Assembly: GCA_041583135.1 (NCBI GenBank)
Contig: JBFHGJ010000043.1
Coordinates: 1 to 46,145, forward strand
DNA from: JABSOG01 sp041583135
GTDB lineage: Bacteria; Pseudomonadota; Gammaproteobacteria; Enterobacterales; Alteromonadaceae
Reading direction: 5' to 3'
DNA: 46,145 bases
This document shows positions 26,042 to 34,780 of this stretch, in pieces. A model generated the notes under the pieces. That model ran no database searches, was not told where the DNA came from, and saw only the letters and a list, made by a program, of their open reading frames with translations. The translations under genes were made by a program, and so were the position numbers. Each line of letters begins with the position of its first letter. Position 1 is the stretch's first letter.

Positions 26042-26860
26042 ATGACTGATATCGTTTTATCTCAAAACTTTGGTGACTACCAAGACCTGTTGTGTGATGT
26101 TTTGCTGTTTGAACATCAAACTGAAGGGCTCGGGACCGTGGCCGAGAGTTTGACCTTGGTCGATAGGTTAACCGAGCAGTTGAGCGGCTATATGTATGAG
26201 CAGGGATATCAACAGGACCAGCCTTTGGGGCTTGATCAGCTCAATGATGTGCTGGACAGCTTTTATTTGGACCTTGCCTTTAGTTCTACCACCCAAGATG
26301 TACCAGAGAGTGTACTGAACTCCTTATGCTATGTGGTGCGCTATCACACCGGTGAAGCCATTAGCATGTCGATACTGCTCAATCATTTGTTGAATCGCTT
26401 GGGCTTTGAGTGTGCTACTGTGGTGATTGACCATGAGTTGATGCTCAAAGTGGACCTGTCGAAGCACCTGTTTGTGGTCGTCGATGCCATTACCGGAGAG
26501 CAACATACCCACAAGGTTAAACCTTCAGAGTCGATTCTACCGGAGCTTGACGGCTTACAATATCGCGGGGTTGATAAGCTTAGCATGTTGCAGATTTATC
26601 TGACTCAGCAAAAAATGGCCTATACCCAAGAGCTGCAATATGACAAGGCGTTGCAATGTATCGAAATGCTGATTAAATCCATGCCGGATGATCCTTATCA
26701 AAGACGTGATCGCGGCTTTATTTTGCATCAGCTCGATTGTTTTGAACATGCTCGGGACGACTTTGAGTTCTTTATCGATCAATGTCCGGAAGACCCCGCC
26801 GCACAACTGCTTAAGCTACAACTCGAAGAATTTGTCGGCCGCAACTATACCGTGCACTAA
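26042..26860 (+). CDS. sirB1: SirB1 family protein (transglutaminase-like domain with TPR repeat)
   Basis: The 272-residue cytoplasmic protein belongs to the SirB1 (YchA) family: an N-terminal transglutaminase-like fold (about 35-150, here apparently without the usual catalytic cysteine environment) followed by a tetratricopeptide-like region around residues 175-255 (KALQCIEMLIKSMPDDPYQRRDRGFILHQL). Its molecular role is unknown. It lies between sirB2 and kdsA as in E. coli, although a DUF819 gene intervenes here. Confidence 0.85.
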   Translation: MTDIVLSQNFGDYQDLLCDVLLFEHQTEGLGTVAESLTLVDRLTEQLSGYMYEQGYQQDQPLGLDQLNDVLDSFYLDLAFSSTTQDVPESVLNSLCYVVRYHTGEAISMSILLNHLLNRLGFECATVVIDHELMLKVDLSKHLFVVVDAITGEQHTHKVKPSESILPELDGLQYRGVDKLSMLQIYLTQQKMAYTQELQYDKALQCIEMLIKSMPDDPYQRRDRGFILHQLDCFEHARDDFEFFIDQCPEDPAAQLLKLQLEEFVGRNYTVH

Positions 26861-26992
26861 CTTAGTGGGCGTGCGTCTCTCGTCATAGCAATTTTTCTCT
26901 ATATTTTGTATATTTAGGCGCTGCGCTTTATAGCGGCGCAATACGTACTACATAATCTGTCCTTTTATAACGATAACGATTCAGGTAACTCA

Positions 26993-28243
26993 ATGGAACA
27001 TCACCAGGCATTAATCACCAACGACGCTACCGTAATGGGGCTGTTGGCTGTGATTTTGGGCTTTGTTTTTTACACCTCCAGCAGCACGACGCCATTTTGG
27101 CAGAAGTTTTACAAATACATTCCTGCATTGTTTTTGTGCTACTTCCTACCGTCTTTACTCAACACCCTAGGCATCGTCGATGGCCATAGCTCGAATGTTT
27201 ACTTTGTGGCTTCGCGCTATTTGTTGCCAGCATGCTTGGTGTTGTTGATCATGAGCGTCGATTTAAAGGCCATTTTCAGCCTCGGGCCTAAAGCGCTGGG
27301 GATGTTTTTAGTCGGTACTACAGGTATTGTGATAGGCGGTCCGATTGCCATTTTAGTGGTTTCGACTTTCGCCCCTGAGTGGGTTGGCGGACAAGGGCCA
27401 GACGCGGTATGGCGTGGTATGACGACCGTTGCGGGTAGTTGGATAGGCGGTGGCGCCAATCAGGCGGCAATGAAAGAAATTTATAATGTAGGCGGTGATA
27501 TCTTCTCGGCTATGGTGACGGTGGATATTATCGTTGCCAACCTTTGGATGGCGGTGTTGCTGGTGCTTGCCGGTAACGCCAAGTCAATCGACAATAAAAT
27601 TGGTGCCGATACCAGTGCTATCGATGCATTAAAGGTGAAGGTTGAGCAATACCATGCCGAAAATGCCAGAATGCCTCAATTGACCAACTATATGTTGATG
27701 ATCGCCATCGGCTTTGGCGCCACCGGTTTGGCGCATTTTATCGCCGATATCCTGACACCATTTTTCAAACAGTTCCCTGAGTTGCAGCGCTTTAGCTTCC
27801 ACAGCAGCTTCTTTTGGATGATCGTATCGGCAACGATCATTGGCTTAGTGCTGTCTTTCACCCGTTTTCGTCATATGGAAGCCTATGGCGCCTCTAAAGT
27901 CGGTTCGTCGTTCTTGTACGTGCTGGTGGCGTCTATCGGCTTGCATATGAATATTCTGGCAATTAAAGAGGCGCCACAACTGTTTGTTGTCGGTGCAATT
28001 TGGATGTTGGTCCATGCCAGTATGATGCTGATCGGTGCCAAGTTAATGCGCGCACCATTGTTTTATATGGCTGTCGGCTCGCAAGCCAATGTCGGCGGCG
28101 CGGCTTCTGCCCCTGTGGTGGCGTCGGCATTCCACCCTGCCTTGGCACCTGTTGGGGTATTGCTGGCTGTATTCGGTTATGCCATCGGCACTTTCGCAGC
28201 GTGGTTCTGTGGTCAGCTAATGCAGGGTGTTGCGCCGGTTTAA
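26993..28243 (+). CDS. DUF819 family membrane protein (transporter-like)
   Basis: The 416-residue protein has about ten hydrophobic segments and the DUF819 strings YFLPSLLNTLGI, TTVAGSWIGGGANQAAMKEIY and GSQANVGGAASAPVVA. The paired G-rich motifs in the two halves suggest an inverted-repeat transporter fold; substrate unknown. An AGGTAA box precedes the ATG, and 132 bases of non-coding DNA separate it from sirB1. It sits between sirB1 and kdsA, a place empty in E. coli, and ends 55 bases before the kdsA ATG. Confidence 0.88.
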   Translation: MEHHQALITNDATVMGLLAVILGFVFYTSSSTTPFWQKFYKYIPALFLCYFLPSLLNTLGIVDGHSSNVYFVASRYLLPACLVLLIMSVDLKAIFSLGPKALGMFLVGTTGIVIGGPIAILVVSTFAPEWVGGQGPDAVWRGMTTVAGSWIGGGANQAAMKEIYNVGGDIFSAMVTVDIIVANLWMAVLLVLAGNAKSIDNKIGADTSAIDALKVKVEQYHAENARMPQLTNYMLMIAIGFGATGLAHFIADILTPFFKQFPELQRFSFHSSFFWMIVSATIIGLVLSFTRFRHMEAYGASKVGSSFLYVLVASIGLHMNILAIKEAPQLFVVGAIWMLVHASMMLIGAKLMRAPLFYMAVGSQANVGGAASAPVVASAFHPALAPVGVLLAVFGYAIGTFAAWFCGQLMQGVAPV

Positions 28244-28298
28244 ACATGTTGTCATCGTTGTCGATGCGTCGTGCGCACCAAATCAAAATGAGAGAAAG

Positions 28299-29150
28299 AT
28301 GAATACACAAATTATCAAAGTCGGCGATATTGAAGTTGCCAACCATAAACCTTTTGTCCTGTTCGGCGGCATGAATGTGCTTGAATCGCGCGACCTTGCG
28401 ATGCGTATTGCCGAGCACTATGTTGAAGTGACTGGCAAACTCGGTATTCCGTACGTGTTCAAAGCGTCATTTGACAAGGCCAACCGCTCGTCAATCAACT
28501 CTTATCGCGGTCCTGGGTTGGATGAAGGCATGAAGATCTTCGAAGAAGTCAAAACCCAATTCAATGTGCCGGTGATCACCGATGTTCATGAGCCACATCA
28601 GGCAGCCCCCGTTGCCGAGGTTGCCGATATCATTCAGCTGCCAGCATTTTTGGCGCGTCAAACCGACCTTGTGGTGGCCATGGCCAAAACCGATGCCATT
28701 ATCAACGTTAAAAAGCCGCAGTTTTTGGCACCTCACGAAATGCGTCATATCATTAAGAAGTTTAACGAGGCGGGCAATGATAAGGTGATCTTATGTGAGC
28801 GAGGTTCATGCTTCGGTTACAACAACCTTATCGTCGATACCCTTGGCATGGATGACATGAAACAACTGGCACCGGTGATGTTTGACTCGACTCATGCACT
28901 ACAGCGTCCTGGTGGTCGCTCTGACAGTGCCGACGGCAGACGTGCCCAAGCCGCTCAGCTTTCTCGTGTCGGTATCGCATTGGGTCTTGCCGGTTTGTTT
29001 ATCGAAGCCCACCCAGATCCAAACCAAGCCAAGTGTGACGGCCCATGCGCCTTACCACTAGATAAACTAGAGCCTTTCTTATTACAAATGAAGCAAGTTG
29101 ATGATTTGGTGAAATCATTCAGTGAGCTTGATACCTCAGCAGGCAAATAA
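28299..29150 (+). CDS. kdsA: 3-deoxy-D-manno-octulosonate 8-phosphate synthase
   Basis: KdsA condenses arabinose 5-phosphate with phosphoenolpyruvate to make Kdo-8-phosphate for lipopolysaccharide. The 283-residue enzyme contains LFGGMNVLESRD, KASFDKANRSS, RGSCFGYNNLIVDTLGM and GGRSDSADGRR. N26 in the GGMN motif marks the metal-independent class. I use the ATG at 28299 (one residue shorter than E. coli KdsA) rather than 28227, because GAGAGAAAG precedes it and the extra 24 residues match nothing. Confidence 0.97.
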   Translation: MNTQIIKVGDIEVANHKPFVLFGGMNVLESRDLAMRIAEHYVEVTGKLGIPYVFKASFDKANRSSINSYRGPGLDEGMKIFEEVKTQFNVPVITDVHEPHQAAPVAEVADIIQLPAFLARQTDLVVAMAKTDAIINVKKPQFLAPHEMRHIIKKFNEAGNDKVILCERGSCFGYNNLIVDTLGMDDMKQLAPVMFDSTHALQRPGGRSDSADGRRAQAAQLSRVGIALGLAGLFIEAHPDPNQAKCDGPCALPLDKLEPFLLQMKQVDDLVKSFSELDTSAGK

Positions 29151-29261
29151 TTTTGCCTTTATAGGTTGGTTGTTGTTGGGCAACGCCCGACAATGACTTG
29201 CCGACAACATCAAACCTGCCAACAAAAAAGAAAAACAAATCTGTAAGAAAAGCGTTACAAA

Positions 29262-29300
29262 TTCAGTGTGGCCCGGGTTGGGAAGTCAGGCCACACTGAA
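29262..29300. repeat. Perfect 12-bp inverted repeat after kdsA
   Basis: TTCAGTGTGGCC (29262-29273) pairs perfectly with GGCCACACTGAA (29289-29300) across a 15-base loop. There is no T run on either side, so it is not a standard intrinsic terminator, though it may still slow polymerase or protect the kdsA mRNA end. Confidence 0.6.
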
Positions 29301-29339
29301 AGTGTGAAATGAATAGACGAGACAGAACAATAAAATAAT

Positions 29340-29657
29340 CTACTCGCCGACGGCTGAGGTTACTTTATCATCCTTAATTGATTGGCTCTTTGCCAATGCA
29401 CCATCTAAACTTGAGTTGTCGCCAATACTCAGCATCAGTTCTTTTTTAACTGAAGCATTGATTGTCGCTACAACTTGCTTTAGATTCTCATCCATCAAGG
29501 CTGCCGCTGAATATTGCGCATTCAGTTGCAGCTTAGCAGCTAATAGTGTGTTTGAATCAAATTCAACTTTTGCTGTGTCGGCGGCTTGTGCGTTTAAGCT
29601 ACCAAATAGGGTCAAAGTGACAATTACTGCATTAAAGGTGTTTAAAATTTTCATCAT
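29340..29657 (-). CDS. Small secreted protein of unknown function
   Basis: The 105-residue product begins with a signal peptide (MMKILNTFNAVIVTLTLFGSLNAQAAD), predicting export after the AQA site. The mature 80 residues are helix-rich, Ala- and Ser-rich and contain no cysteine; I recognise no domain. Two adjacent ATGs (29657 and 29654) are possible. It is convergent with kdsA and divergent from gcvA, so it is alone. The gene at 10945 encodes another secreted protein of about this size and composition, but I cannot show homology. Confidence 0.65.
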   Translation of the reverse strand: MMKILNTFNAVIVTLTLFGSLNAQAADTAKVEFDSNTLLAAKLQLNAQYSAAALMDENLKQVVATINASVKKELMLSIGDNSSLDGALAKSQSIKDDKVTSAVGE

Positions 29658-29818
29658 TTCTGTCTCATAAAAACTGTTAGTATTATTAATGCAAAGTTTA
29701 GTGGATATTTATTCGATTTTTATTCAGGATGTCTGGTTGGGAAAATCTAAACATCGCTGAAGGCCATATAAAATAAACGTTTCTAACTTTGTTGTGTGTA
29801 ATGTAATTGAATAAATGC

Positions 29819-29867
29819 TAGAATTACAGCGATAAAAAATAATGAAGATTCATTAGTAAAACTAATG
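29819..29867 (+). promoter_or_regulatory. Candidate gcvA promoter and GcvA box
   Basis: TGCTAGAAT (TAGAAT at 29819-29824) is an extended -10 element. About 30 bases on, CATTAGT and ACTAATG (29851-29867) form a perfect 7-bp inverted repeat around AAA. CTAAT is the core known to be bound by E. coli GcvA, and the two inverted CTAATs suit a LysR-type dimer. Lying downstream of the -10, this site suggests autorepression. Confidence 0.5.
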
Positions 29868-29898
29868 GATTGAGCGGACTAAACTGATTGGAAGCCCA

Positions 29899-30807
29899 AT
29901 GTCTCGTCGATTACCACCATTAAATGCGCTAAAAGCCTTTGAAGCCGCTGCCAGACAGCTCAGCTTCACCCGTGCCGCTGAGGAATTATTTGTCACTCAA
30001 GCTGCCGTCAGCCATCAGATCAAAGCTTTGGAAGAACATCTGGGCATTAAATTATTCATGCGAAAAAATCGCTCTTTACTATTGACTGAAGAAGGGCAGG
30101 GATACTTTTACGATATTAAAGATATCTTTAGTCAATTGATGGAGGCGACGGAAAAACTGTTGGCCAAAGGGGCCAAAGGGGCGTTGTCGGTAAGTTTACC
30201 GCCGACTTTTGCGATTCAGTGGTTGGTGCCAAGGCTTAACCAGTTCTCTGAGTTGCACCCTGAAATCGATGTACGCATTAAAGCGGTTGACCAAGAAGCC
30301 GACTCATTGACCGATGATGTCGATATTGCCATTTATTACGGTCGTGGCAATTGGCCGAATGTCAAAGCCGACAAACTGCACACCGAATATATGGTGCCGG
30401 TATGCTCGCCGATGCTGATCAATGAAAGAAAACCGTTAAGAGAGCCACAAGACTTGGTACACCATACCTTGCTCCATGATATGACCAGGGAGAACTGGAA
30501 GGAATGGATGAAAAGTGCAGGGGTTAAAGGCATCAATGTCAATCATGGGCCTATCTTCAGCCATTCATCGATGGTGTTGCAGGCGGCCATTCATGGTCAG
30601 GGCGTGGCACTTGGTCACAGCATCTTGGCAAAACCTGAGATTGACTCGGGCAGATTGATTTGTCCGTTTAATGAAGTGTTGGTGAGCAAAAATGCCTATT
30701 ATGTCGTATGCCGAGAGTCGCAAGCTGAGCTGGGTAAGATCTCAGCTTTTAGAGACTGGATGTTAGAACTGGTCGCAGAAGAACAGGATGAGTTTGTCGA
30801 TGTCTGA
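29899..30807 (+). CDS. gcvA: LysR-family regulator GcvA (glycine cleavage regulator)
   Basis: A LysR-type regulator of 302 residues with the N-terminal winged helix (1-60, RRLPPLNALKAFEAAARQLSFTRAAEEL.VTQAAVSHQI) and a C-terminal effector domain. The opening and the HTH match GcvA, which controls the glycine cleavage genes. Gene order also supports this: E. coli has gcvA, a DUF423 gene and rlmM together, as here. A GcvA-like box lies just upstream. The following hydrolase gene overlaps its end by eight bases. Confidence 0.85.
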   Translation: MSRRLPPLNALKAFEAAARQLSFTRAAEELFVTQAAVSHQIKALEEHLGIKLFMRKNRSLLLTEEGQGYFYDIKDIFSQLMEATEKLLAKGAKGALSVSLPPTFAIQWLVPRLNQFSELHPEIDVRIKAVDQEADSLTDDVDIAIYYGRGNWPNVKADKLHTEYMVPVCSPMLINERKPLREPQDLVHHTLLHDMTRENWKEWMKSAGVKGINVNHGPIFSHSSMVLQAAIHGQGVALGHSILAKPEIDSGRLICPFNEVLVSKNAYYVVCRESQAELGKISAFRDWMLELVAEEQDEFVDV

Positions 30808-31459
30808 GATCACTAAAGCGCACGTCAGGTGTTTGACTAAGGCCTCTGGTACTGCCATTGCCCGTTTTGTTTTTGCCCACGGCGCCGGCGCCGGTATGGA
30901 CAGCGACTTTATGCAGAACATGACGGCCAAGCTGGCAGATAAGGGCGTTGAAGTGTGGCGCTTTAACTTTCCCTACATGCAACAGATGAGTGAAAGTGGC
31001 AATCGCAAGCCGCCTAACCGAATGCCTGCTTTGTTGGCCCATTATATTGCCGAGCTAGAGCTACAACAAACCGCACTGCCGTTATTTATCGGCGGCAAAT
31101 CCATGGGGGGTAGAGCGGCGACGTTGCTGGCGGCCGATTGCCCCGAGCCATTACAAGCGCTTATTCAAGGCGTGATTGTGTTGGGGTATCCGTTTCATCC
31201 AGCCGGTAAGCCGGATAAGCTCAGAGTTGAGCACCTCGGGGCGATGCAAAGTCCTTGTTTGATTGTTCAAGGTGAGCGCGATACCATGGGCAATCAACAA
31301 GAGGTTGCGGGTTATGGGCTAGGTGATAAGCTCAATGTGGTCTTTATGCCCGATGGCGACCACAGTCTGAAACCACGTAAGGCCAGCGGTGTTAGTCTTG
31401 AGCAAAACCTCGATACAGCCTGCGCGACCATCGTCGCTTTTATTCAACAACGAATCTAA
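30800..31459 (+). CDS. Alpha/beta hydrolase of the KANL3/Tex30 type
   Basis: The 219-residue protein has an alpha/beta-hydrolase plan: FVFAHGAGAGMDS near the start, nucleophile elbow GGKSMGGR with S101, then D161 in GERDTMG and H188 in DGDHSL, which make a plausible catalytic triad. It resembles the small bacterial relatives of Tex30/KANL3; their substrates are unknown. I use the ATG at 30800, seven bases after a GGATGAG box; the ATG at 30788 would overlap gcvA further. It sits between gcvA and the DUF423 gene, tightly spaced, so it is probably cotranscribed. Confidence 0.8.
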   Translation: MSEITKAHVRCLTKASGTAIARFVFAHGAGAGMDSDFMQNMTAKLADKGVEVWRFNFPYMQQMSESGNRKPPNRMPALLAHYIAELELQQTALPLFIGGKSMGGRAATLLAADCPEPLQALIQGVIVLGYPFHPAGKPDKLRVEHLGAMQSPCLIVQGERDTMGNQQEVAGYGLGDKLNVVFMPDGDHSLKPRKASGVSLEQNLDTACATIVAFIQQRI

Positions 31460-31467
31460 CTGAACCC

Positions 31468-31842
31468 ATGAATCGATTTATTTTGGCCTTTGGTGCCAGC
31501 GCCGCTATGGTGGCGGTTATACTTGGCGCTTTTGCCGCCCATGGCCTCAAAGGTCAACTCTCCAGTGAGATGTTGGCGGTATTTCAAACCGGTGTGCAAT
31601 ACCAGTTTTACCATGCTTTGGGATTATTGGCGGTGGGCATTATTGCCAAACATCTGTCTAGTGGATTGGTGATCCGCGCCGGGCAATGCTTTATTGCCGG
31701 CATTGTGCTTTTTAGCGGTAGTCTTTATGCCCTGGCGTTGACATCAGTCAAATGGCTTGGTCCTGTTACGCCCATCGGGGGCGTGTGTTTTATCGTCGGC
31801 TGGCTATTGTTGAGCATTGCCATTGTAAAGGATAGTAAATGA
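31468..31842 (+). CDS. ygdD: DUF423 family membrane protein (YgdD)
   Basis: The 124-residue protein has four hydrophobic helices and matches DUF423: AAHGLKGQL, FQTGVQYQFYHALGLLAVG and GPVTPIGGVCFIVGW. Its function is unknown. It overlaps rlmM by four bases (ATGA), and the pair is conserved with gcvA in gammaproteobacteria. Confidence 0.9.
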   Translation: MNRFILAFGASAAMVAVILGAFAAHGLKGQLSSEMLAVFQTGVQYQFYHALGLLAVGIIAKHLSSGLVIRAGQCFIAGIVLFSGSLYALALTSVKWLGPVTPIGGVCFIVGWLLLSIAIVKDSK

Positions 31843-32903
31843 ACGCGTTGTTATTGTATTGCCGTCCGGGCTTTGAAAAAGAATGTGCCGCCGAGATCCA
31901 AGATAGGGCCTCGGCGCTAGGGGTCTATGGTTACGCCAAAACCCAAAGCAACAGTGCCTATGTCGTCTATCAATGTCAGCAGGCAGGTGATGCCGATATG
32001 TTGGCGCGTAAACTGCCGTTCAATACCTTGATTTTTGCTCGTCAGATGATGGTTTGCGTCGATGAGGTGGTGGCGATGGATACAGACGATAGGATCAGTA
32101 GTGTCCTTGCCCATATCGCCGAAGTGCCGGTGTGCGGCTCGGTGTTGGTGGAAACCCCTGACACCTCACAGGCTAAAGAGCTCAGCAAATTTTGCCGCAA
32201 GTTTACCGTGCCGCTGCGCGCTGCGCTGAAAAAGCAGAAAAAGCTGACGGAAAATGAAAGCCAGCATCGCCCGACACTGCATTTGCTGTTTACTTCTACC
32301 GATAGCGCCTATTTGGGTTATTCCTACAGTTATAACCATTCTCCCAATCCGATGGGGATCATGCGTTTGCGCTTTCCTTCACAGGCGCCAAGCCGTTCTA
32401 CGTTAAAGCTCGAAGAAGCCTTTTTGACTTTTATTCCCGAGCACGAGCGTGAACAGCGCTTATCCGGTGCACTAAATGCTGTCGATTTAGGCGCCAGCCC
32501 CGGCGGTTGGACCTATCAGTTGGTGAGACGGGGGATGATGGTCAGCAGTGTGGACAATGGTCCAATGGCCGATTCATTAATGGAAACCGGACAAGTCGAG
32601 CATTTTATGGAAGATGGCTTTAAGTTCAGGCCGTCACGTAAAAACATTTATTGGCTAGTGTGCGACATGATTGAAAAGCCCAGCCGGGTGGCCGAGTTGG
32701 TGGCTTGGTGGTTTATCGAAGGGTACTGTCAAGAAGCCATATTCAATCTCAAGTTGCCGATGCGTAAACGCTTTGAAGAAATGAAGCAATGTTTTACCTT
32801 AATTGACGAATTGTTCAGTGAGCATGAGGTGAACTACCAGATGCAGGCCAAACAGCTCTACCACGACCGTGAAGAAATTACCGTGCATTTAAGAAGAAAG
32901 TAG
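31839..32903 (+). CDS. rlmM: 23S rRNA 2'-O-ribose methyltransferase RlmM (C2498)
   Basis: RlmM methylates the 2'-OH of C2498 of 23S rRNA using S-adenosylmethionine. The 354-residue protein has the N-terminal THUMP-like region and a Rossmann methyltransferase domain with the SAM motif AVDLGASPGGWTYQLVRRG; WLVCDMIEKP and FNLKLPMRKR supply the remaining catalytic residues of the K-D-K-E set. It ends the gcvA cluster; about 108 bases then precede ndk. Confidence 0.95.
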   Translation: MNALLLYCRPGFEKECAAEIQDRASALGVYGYAKTQSNSAYVVYQCQQAGDADMLARKLPFNTLIFARQMMVCVDEVVAMDTDDRISSVLAHIAEVPVCGSVLVETPDTSQAKELSKFCRKFTVPLRAALKKQKKLTENESQHRPTLHLLFTSTDSAYLGYSYSYNHSPNPMGIMRLRFPSQAPSRSTLKLEEAFLTFIPEHEREQRLSGALNAVDLGASPGGWTYQLVRRGMMVSSVDNGPMADSLMETGQVEHFMEDGFKFRPSRKNIYWLVCDMIEKPSRVAELVAWWFIEGYCQEAIFNLKLPMRKRFEEMKQCFTLIDELFSEHEVNYQMQAKQLYHDREEITVHLRRK

Positions 32904-32953
32904 CGCAAATCGGCCGGTGCGCGGAATGTCTTTCAATTGTCATTTTTGTCACG

Positions 32954-32959
32954 TATAAT
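32954..32959 (+). promoter_or_regulatory. Candidate -10 of the ndk promoter
   Basis: A perfect TATAAT lies about 50 bases before the ndk ATG. The -35 position, 17 bases upstream, is only a poor match (TTTCAA), so activity would lean on the -10 or on an activator. Confidence 0.45.
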
Positions 32960-33010
32960 CCGCGGCCAAAATTTGACTTATTTTCACTTAATTTCTTACG
33001 GAGTTTAAAA

Positions 33011-33442
33011 ATGGCTTTAGAGCGTACTTTCTCAATCGTCAAACCTGACGCAGTAGCAAAAAACTTGATCGGTGCCATCTACAACCGTTTCGAGTCTGCT
33101 GGCCTTCGCATCGTAGCTTCTAAAATGGTTCACTTGAGCAAAGAGCGCGCTGAAGGTTTCTACGCTGAGCACAAAGAGCGTCCTTTCTTCAACGACTTGG
33201 TTGCTTTCATGACTTCTGGTCCTGTTATGGTTCAAGTTTTGGAAGGTGAAGATGCCATCCGTAAAAACCGTGAGATCATGGGCGCGACTAACCCAGCTGA
33301 CGCTTTGGCCGGTACTTTACGTGCTGACTATGCTGACTCTATCGACGAAAATGCCGTTCACGGTTCAGACGCACCTGAATCTGCTGCACGTGAAATCGAG
33401 TATTTCTTCACTGCTGACGAGATCTGCGCACGCACTCGTTAA
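33011..33442 (+). CDS. ndk: Nucleoside diphosphate kinase
   Basis: Ndk transfers gamma-phosphate between nucleoside di- and triphosphates to balance NTP and dNTP pools. The 143-residue protein has the ATP site and the catalytic histidine in NAVHGSDAPESAAREI. A GGAG box precedes the ATG, and codon use is strongly biased (for example GGT, CGT and CTG-poor leucine choices), as expected for a highly expressed gene. It is a single-gene unit with promoter and terminator. Confidence 0.97.
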   Translation: MALERTFSIVKPDAVAKNLIGAIYNRFESAGLRIVASKMVHLSKERAEGFYAEHKERPFFNDLVAFMTSGPVMVQVLEGEDAIRKNREIMGATNPADALAGTLRADYADSIDENAVHGSDAPESAAREIEYFFTADEICARTR

Positions 33443-33472
33443 TTGGCAACGGCTCAATTGAGCTTGCTGATG

Positions 33473-33504
33473 GATAAAGCCCCTTTATAGGGGCTTTATC
33501 GTTT
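33473..33504 (+). terminator. Intrinsic terminator of ndk
   Basis: GATAAAGCCCC (33473-33483) and GGGGCTTTATC (33490-33500) form a perfect 11-bp stem with a six-base loop, followed by GTTTT. It lies 30 bases past the ndk stop. Confidence 0.9.
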
Positions 33505-33628
33505 TAATCGCTGTAGCATGAGCCTCTAGGCCCACTGGTACAATCGCGGCTACAGCCGCAAACCACTGGTATTGTTTGATTGAAAAATGTACAATGCCGA
33601 ACTTTTGTCGTTACTGTCGAGGAGTTAT

Positions 33629-34744
33629 ATGAGCGATAAACTCAATCTGTTGGATATGAATCAAGCCAGGATGCGCGAGTTTTTCAAATCTATTGATGAA
33701 AAACCATTTCGTGCCGAGCAGGTGATGAAATGGATTTATCGCTTTGGGGTCGATGATATCGACCAAATGACCAACCTCAATAAAAGTCTCCGTGAGAAAC
33801 TTAAGCAAATGTGCGTAATTGAAGCGCCGACTATCTCACGTAAACAAGAATCCAGTGACGGTACCATTAAGTTTGCCCTGATGCTCAAAGGCGGTCAGGA
33901 AGTGGAAACCGTGTGGATCCCGGAAAAAGAGCGTAAAACACTATGTGTTTCTTCGCAGGTCGGCTGCGCGCTAGAATGTACATTCTGCTCTACTGCACAG
34001 CAAGGGTTTAACCGTAACTTATCGGTTAGCGAAATCATCGGTCAGGTATGGCGTGTCGCCAAAGAGGTTGGCATGGTTGGCAACACCAAAGAGCGACCTG
34101 TGACCAATGTGGTGATGATGGGCATGGGTGAACCATTATTGAACGTTAATAATGTGGTGCCTGCGATGGATTTGATGATGGACGATTTAGCGTTTGGTAT
34201 GTCGAAACGTCGTGTCACTATCAGTACCTCAGGGGTTGTGCCTGCGCTTGACTTGCTCAAAGAAAAAATCGATGTAGCTTTGGCCATTTCTTTGCACGCA
34301 CCGGATAACACCTTGCGTGATGAATTGGTGCCGATCAACAAGAAGTATCCGATTGAAGAATTTTTGGCTGCCTGTCGTCGCTACATCGACGGCTCAAAAG
34401 CCAATGAGTTTGTCACGGTTGAGTATGTGATGCTAAACGGTGTCAACGACTCGATGGACCAGGCTCATCTGTTGGCCAAAACCTTAAAAGGCACGCCATC
34501 TAAAATCAATCTGATCCCGTTTAATCCCTATCCTGGCTCACCATATACCAGACCGAGCAACTCGCGTATAGACCGCTTTTCCAAAGTGTTGCAGGAACAT
34601 GGTTTGACGACAATTGTGCGTCGTACTCGTGGCGATGATATCGATGCGGCTTGCGGTCAATTGGTTGGCGATGTTATCGACCGAACCAAGCGGATGTTAA
34701 AAAAACAATCGCAAAATGACGCAATTTCAGTGAAAATGGTGTAA
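33629..34744 (+). CDS. rlmN: Dual 23S rRNA/tRNA methyltransferase RlmN (radical SAM)
   Basis: RlmN methylates C2 of A2503 in 23S rRNA and A37 in some tRNAs by radical-SAM chemistry. In the 371-residue form the iron-sulphur cysteines are C113, C117 and C120 (CALECTFCST), and the later cysteine in DDIDAACGQL carries the methyl group. I use the ATG at 33629, six bases after GAGGAG; the upstream ATG at 33587 would add 14 unmatched residues. pilW, rodZ, ispG and hisS follow in the conserved order. Confidence 0.96.
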   Translation: MSDKLNLLDMNQARMREFFKSIDEKPFRAEQVMKWIYRFGVDDIDQMTNLNKSLREKLKQMCVIEAPTISRKQESSDGTIKFALMLKGGQEVETVWIPEKERKTLCVSSQVGCALECTFCSTAQQGFNRNLSVSEIIGQVWRVAKEVGMVGNTKERPVTNVVMMGMGEPLLNVNNVVPAMDLMMDDLAFGMSKRRVTISTSGVVPALDLLKEKIDVALAISLHAPDNTLRDELVPINKKYPIEEFLAACRRYIDGSKANEFVTVEYVMLNGVNDSMDQAHLLAKTLKGTPSKINLIPFNPYPGSPYTRPSNSRIDRFSKVLQEHGLTTIVRRTRGDDIDAACGQLVGDVIDRTKRMLKKQSQNDAISVKMV

Positions 34745-34780
34745 GTTGTTAACACACAGCACTTTTTTACCAGTTTATCT

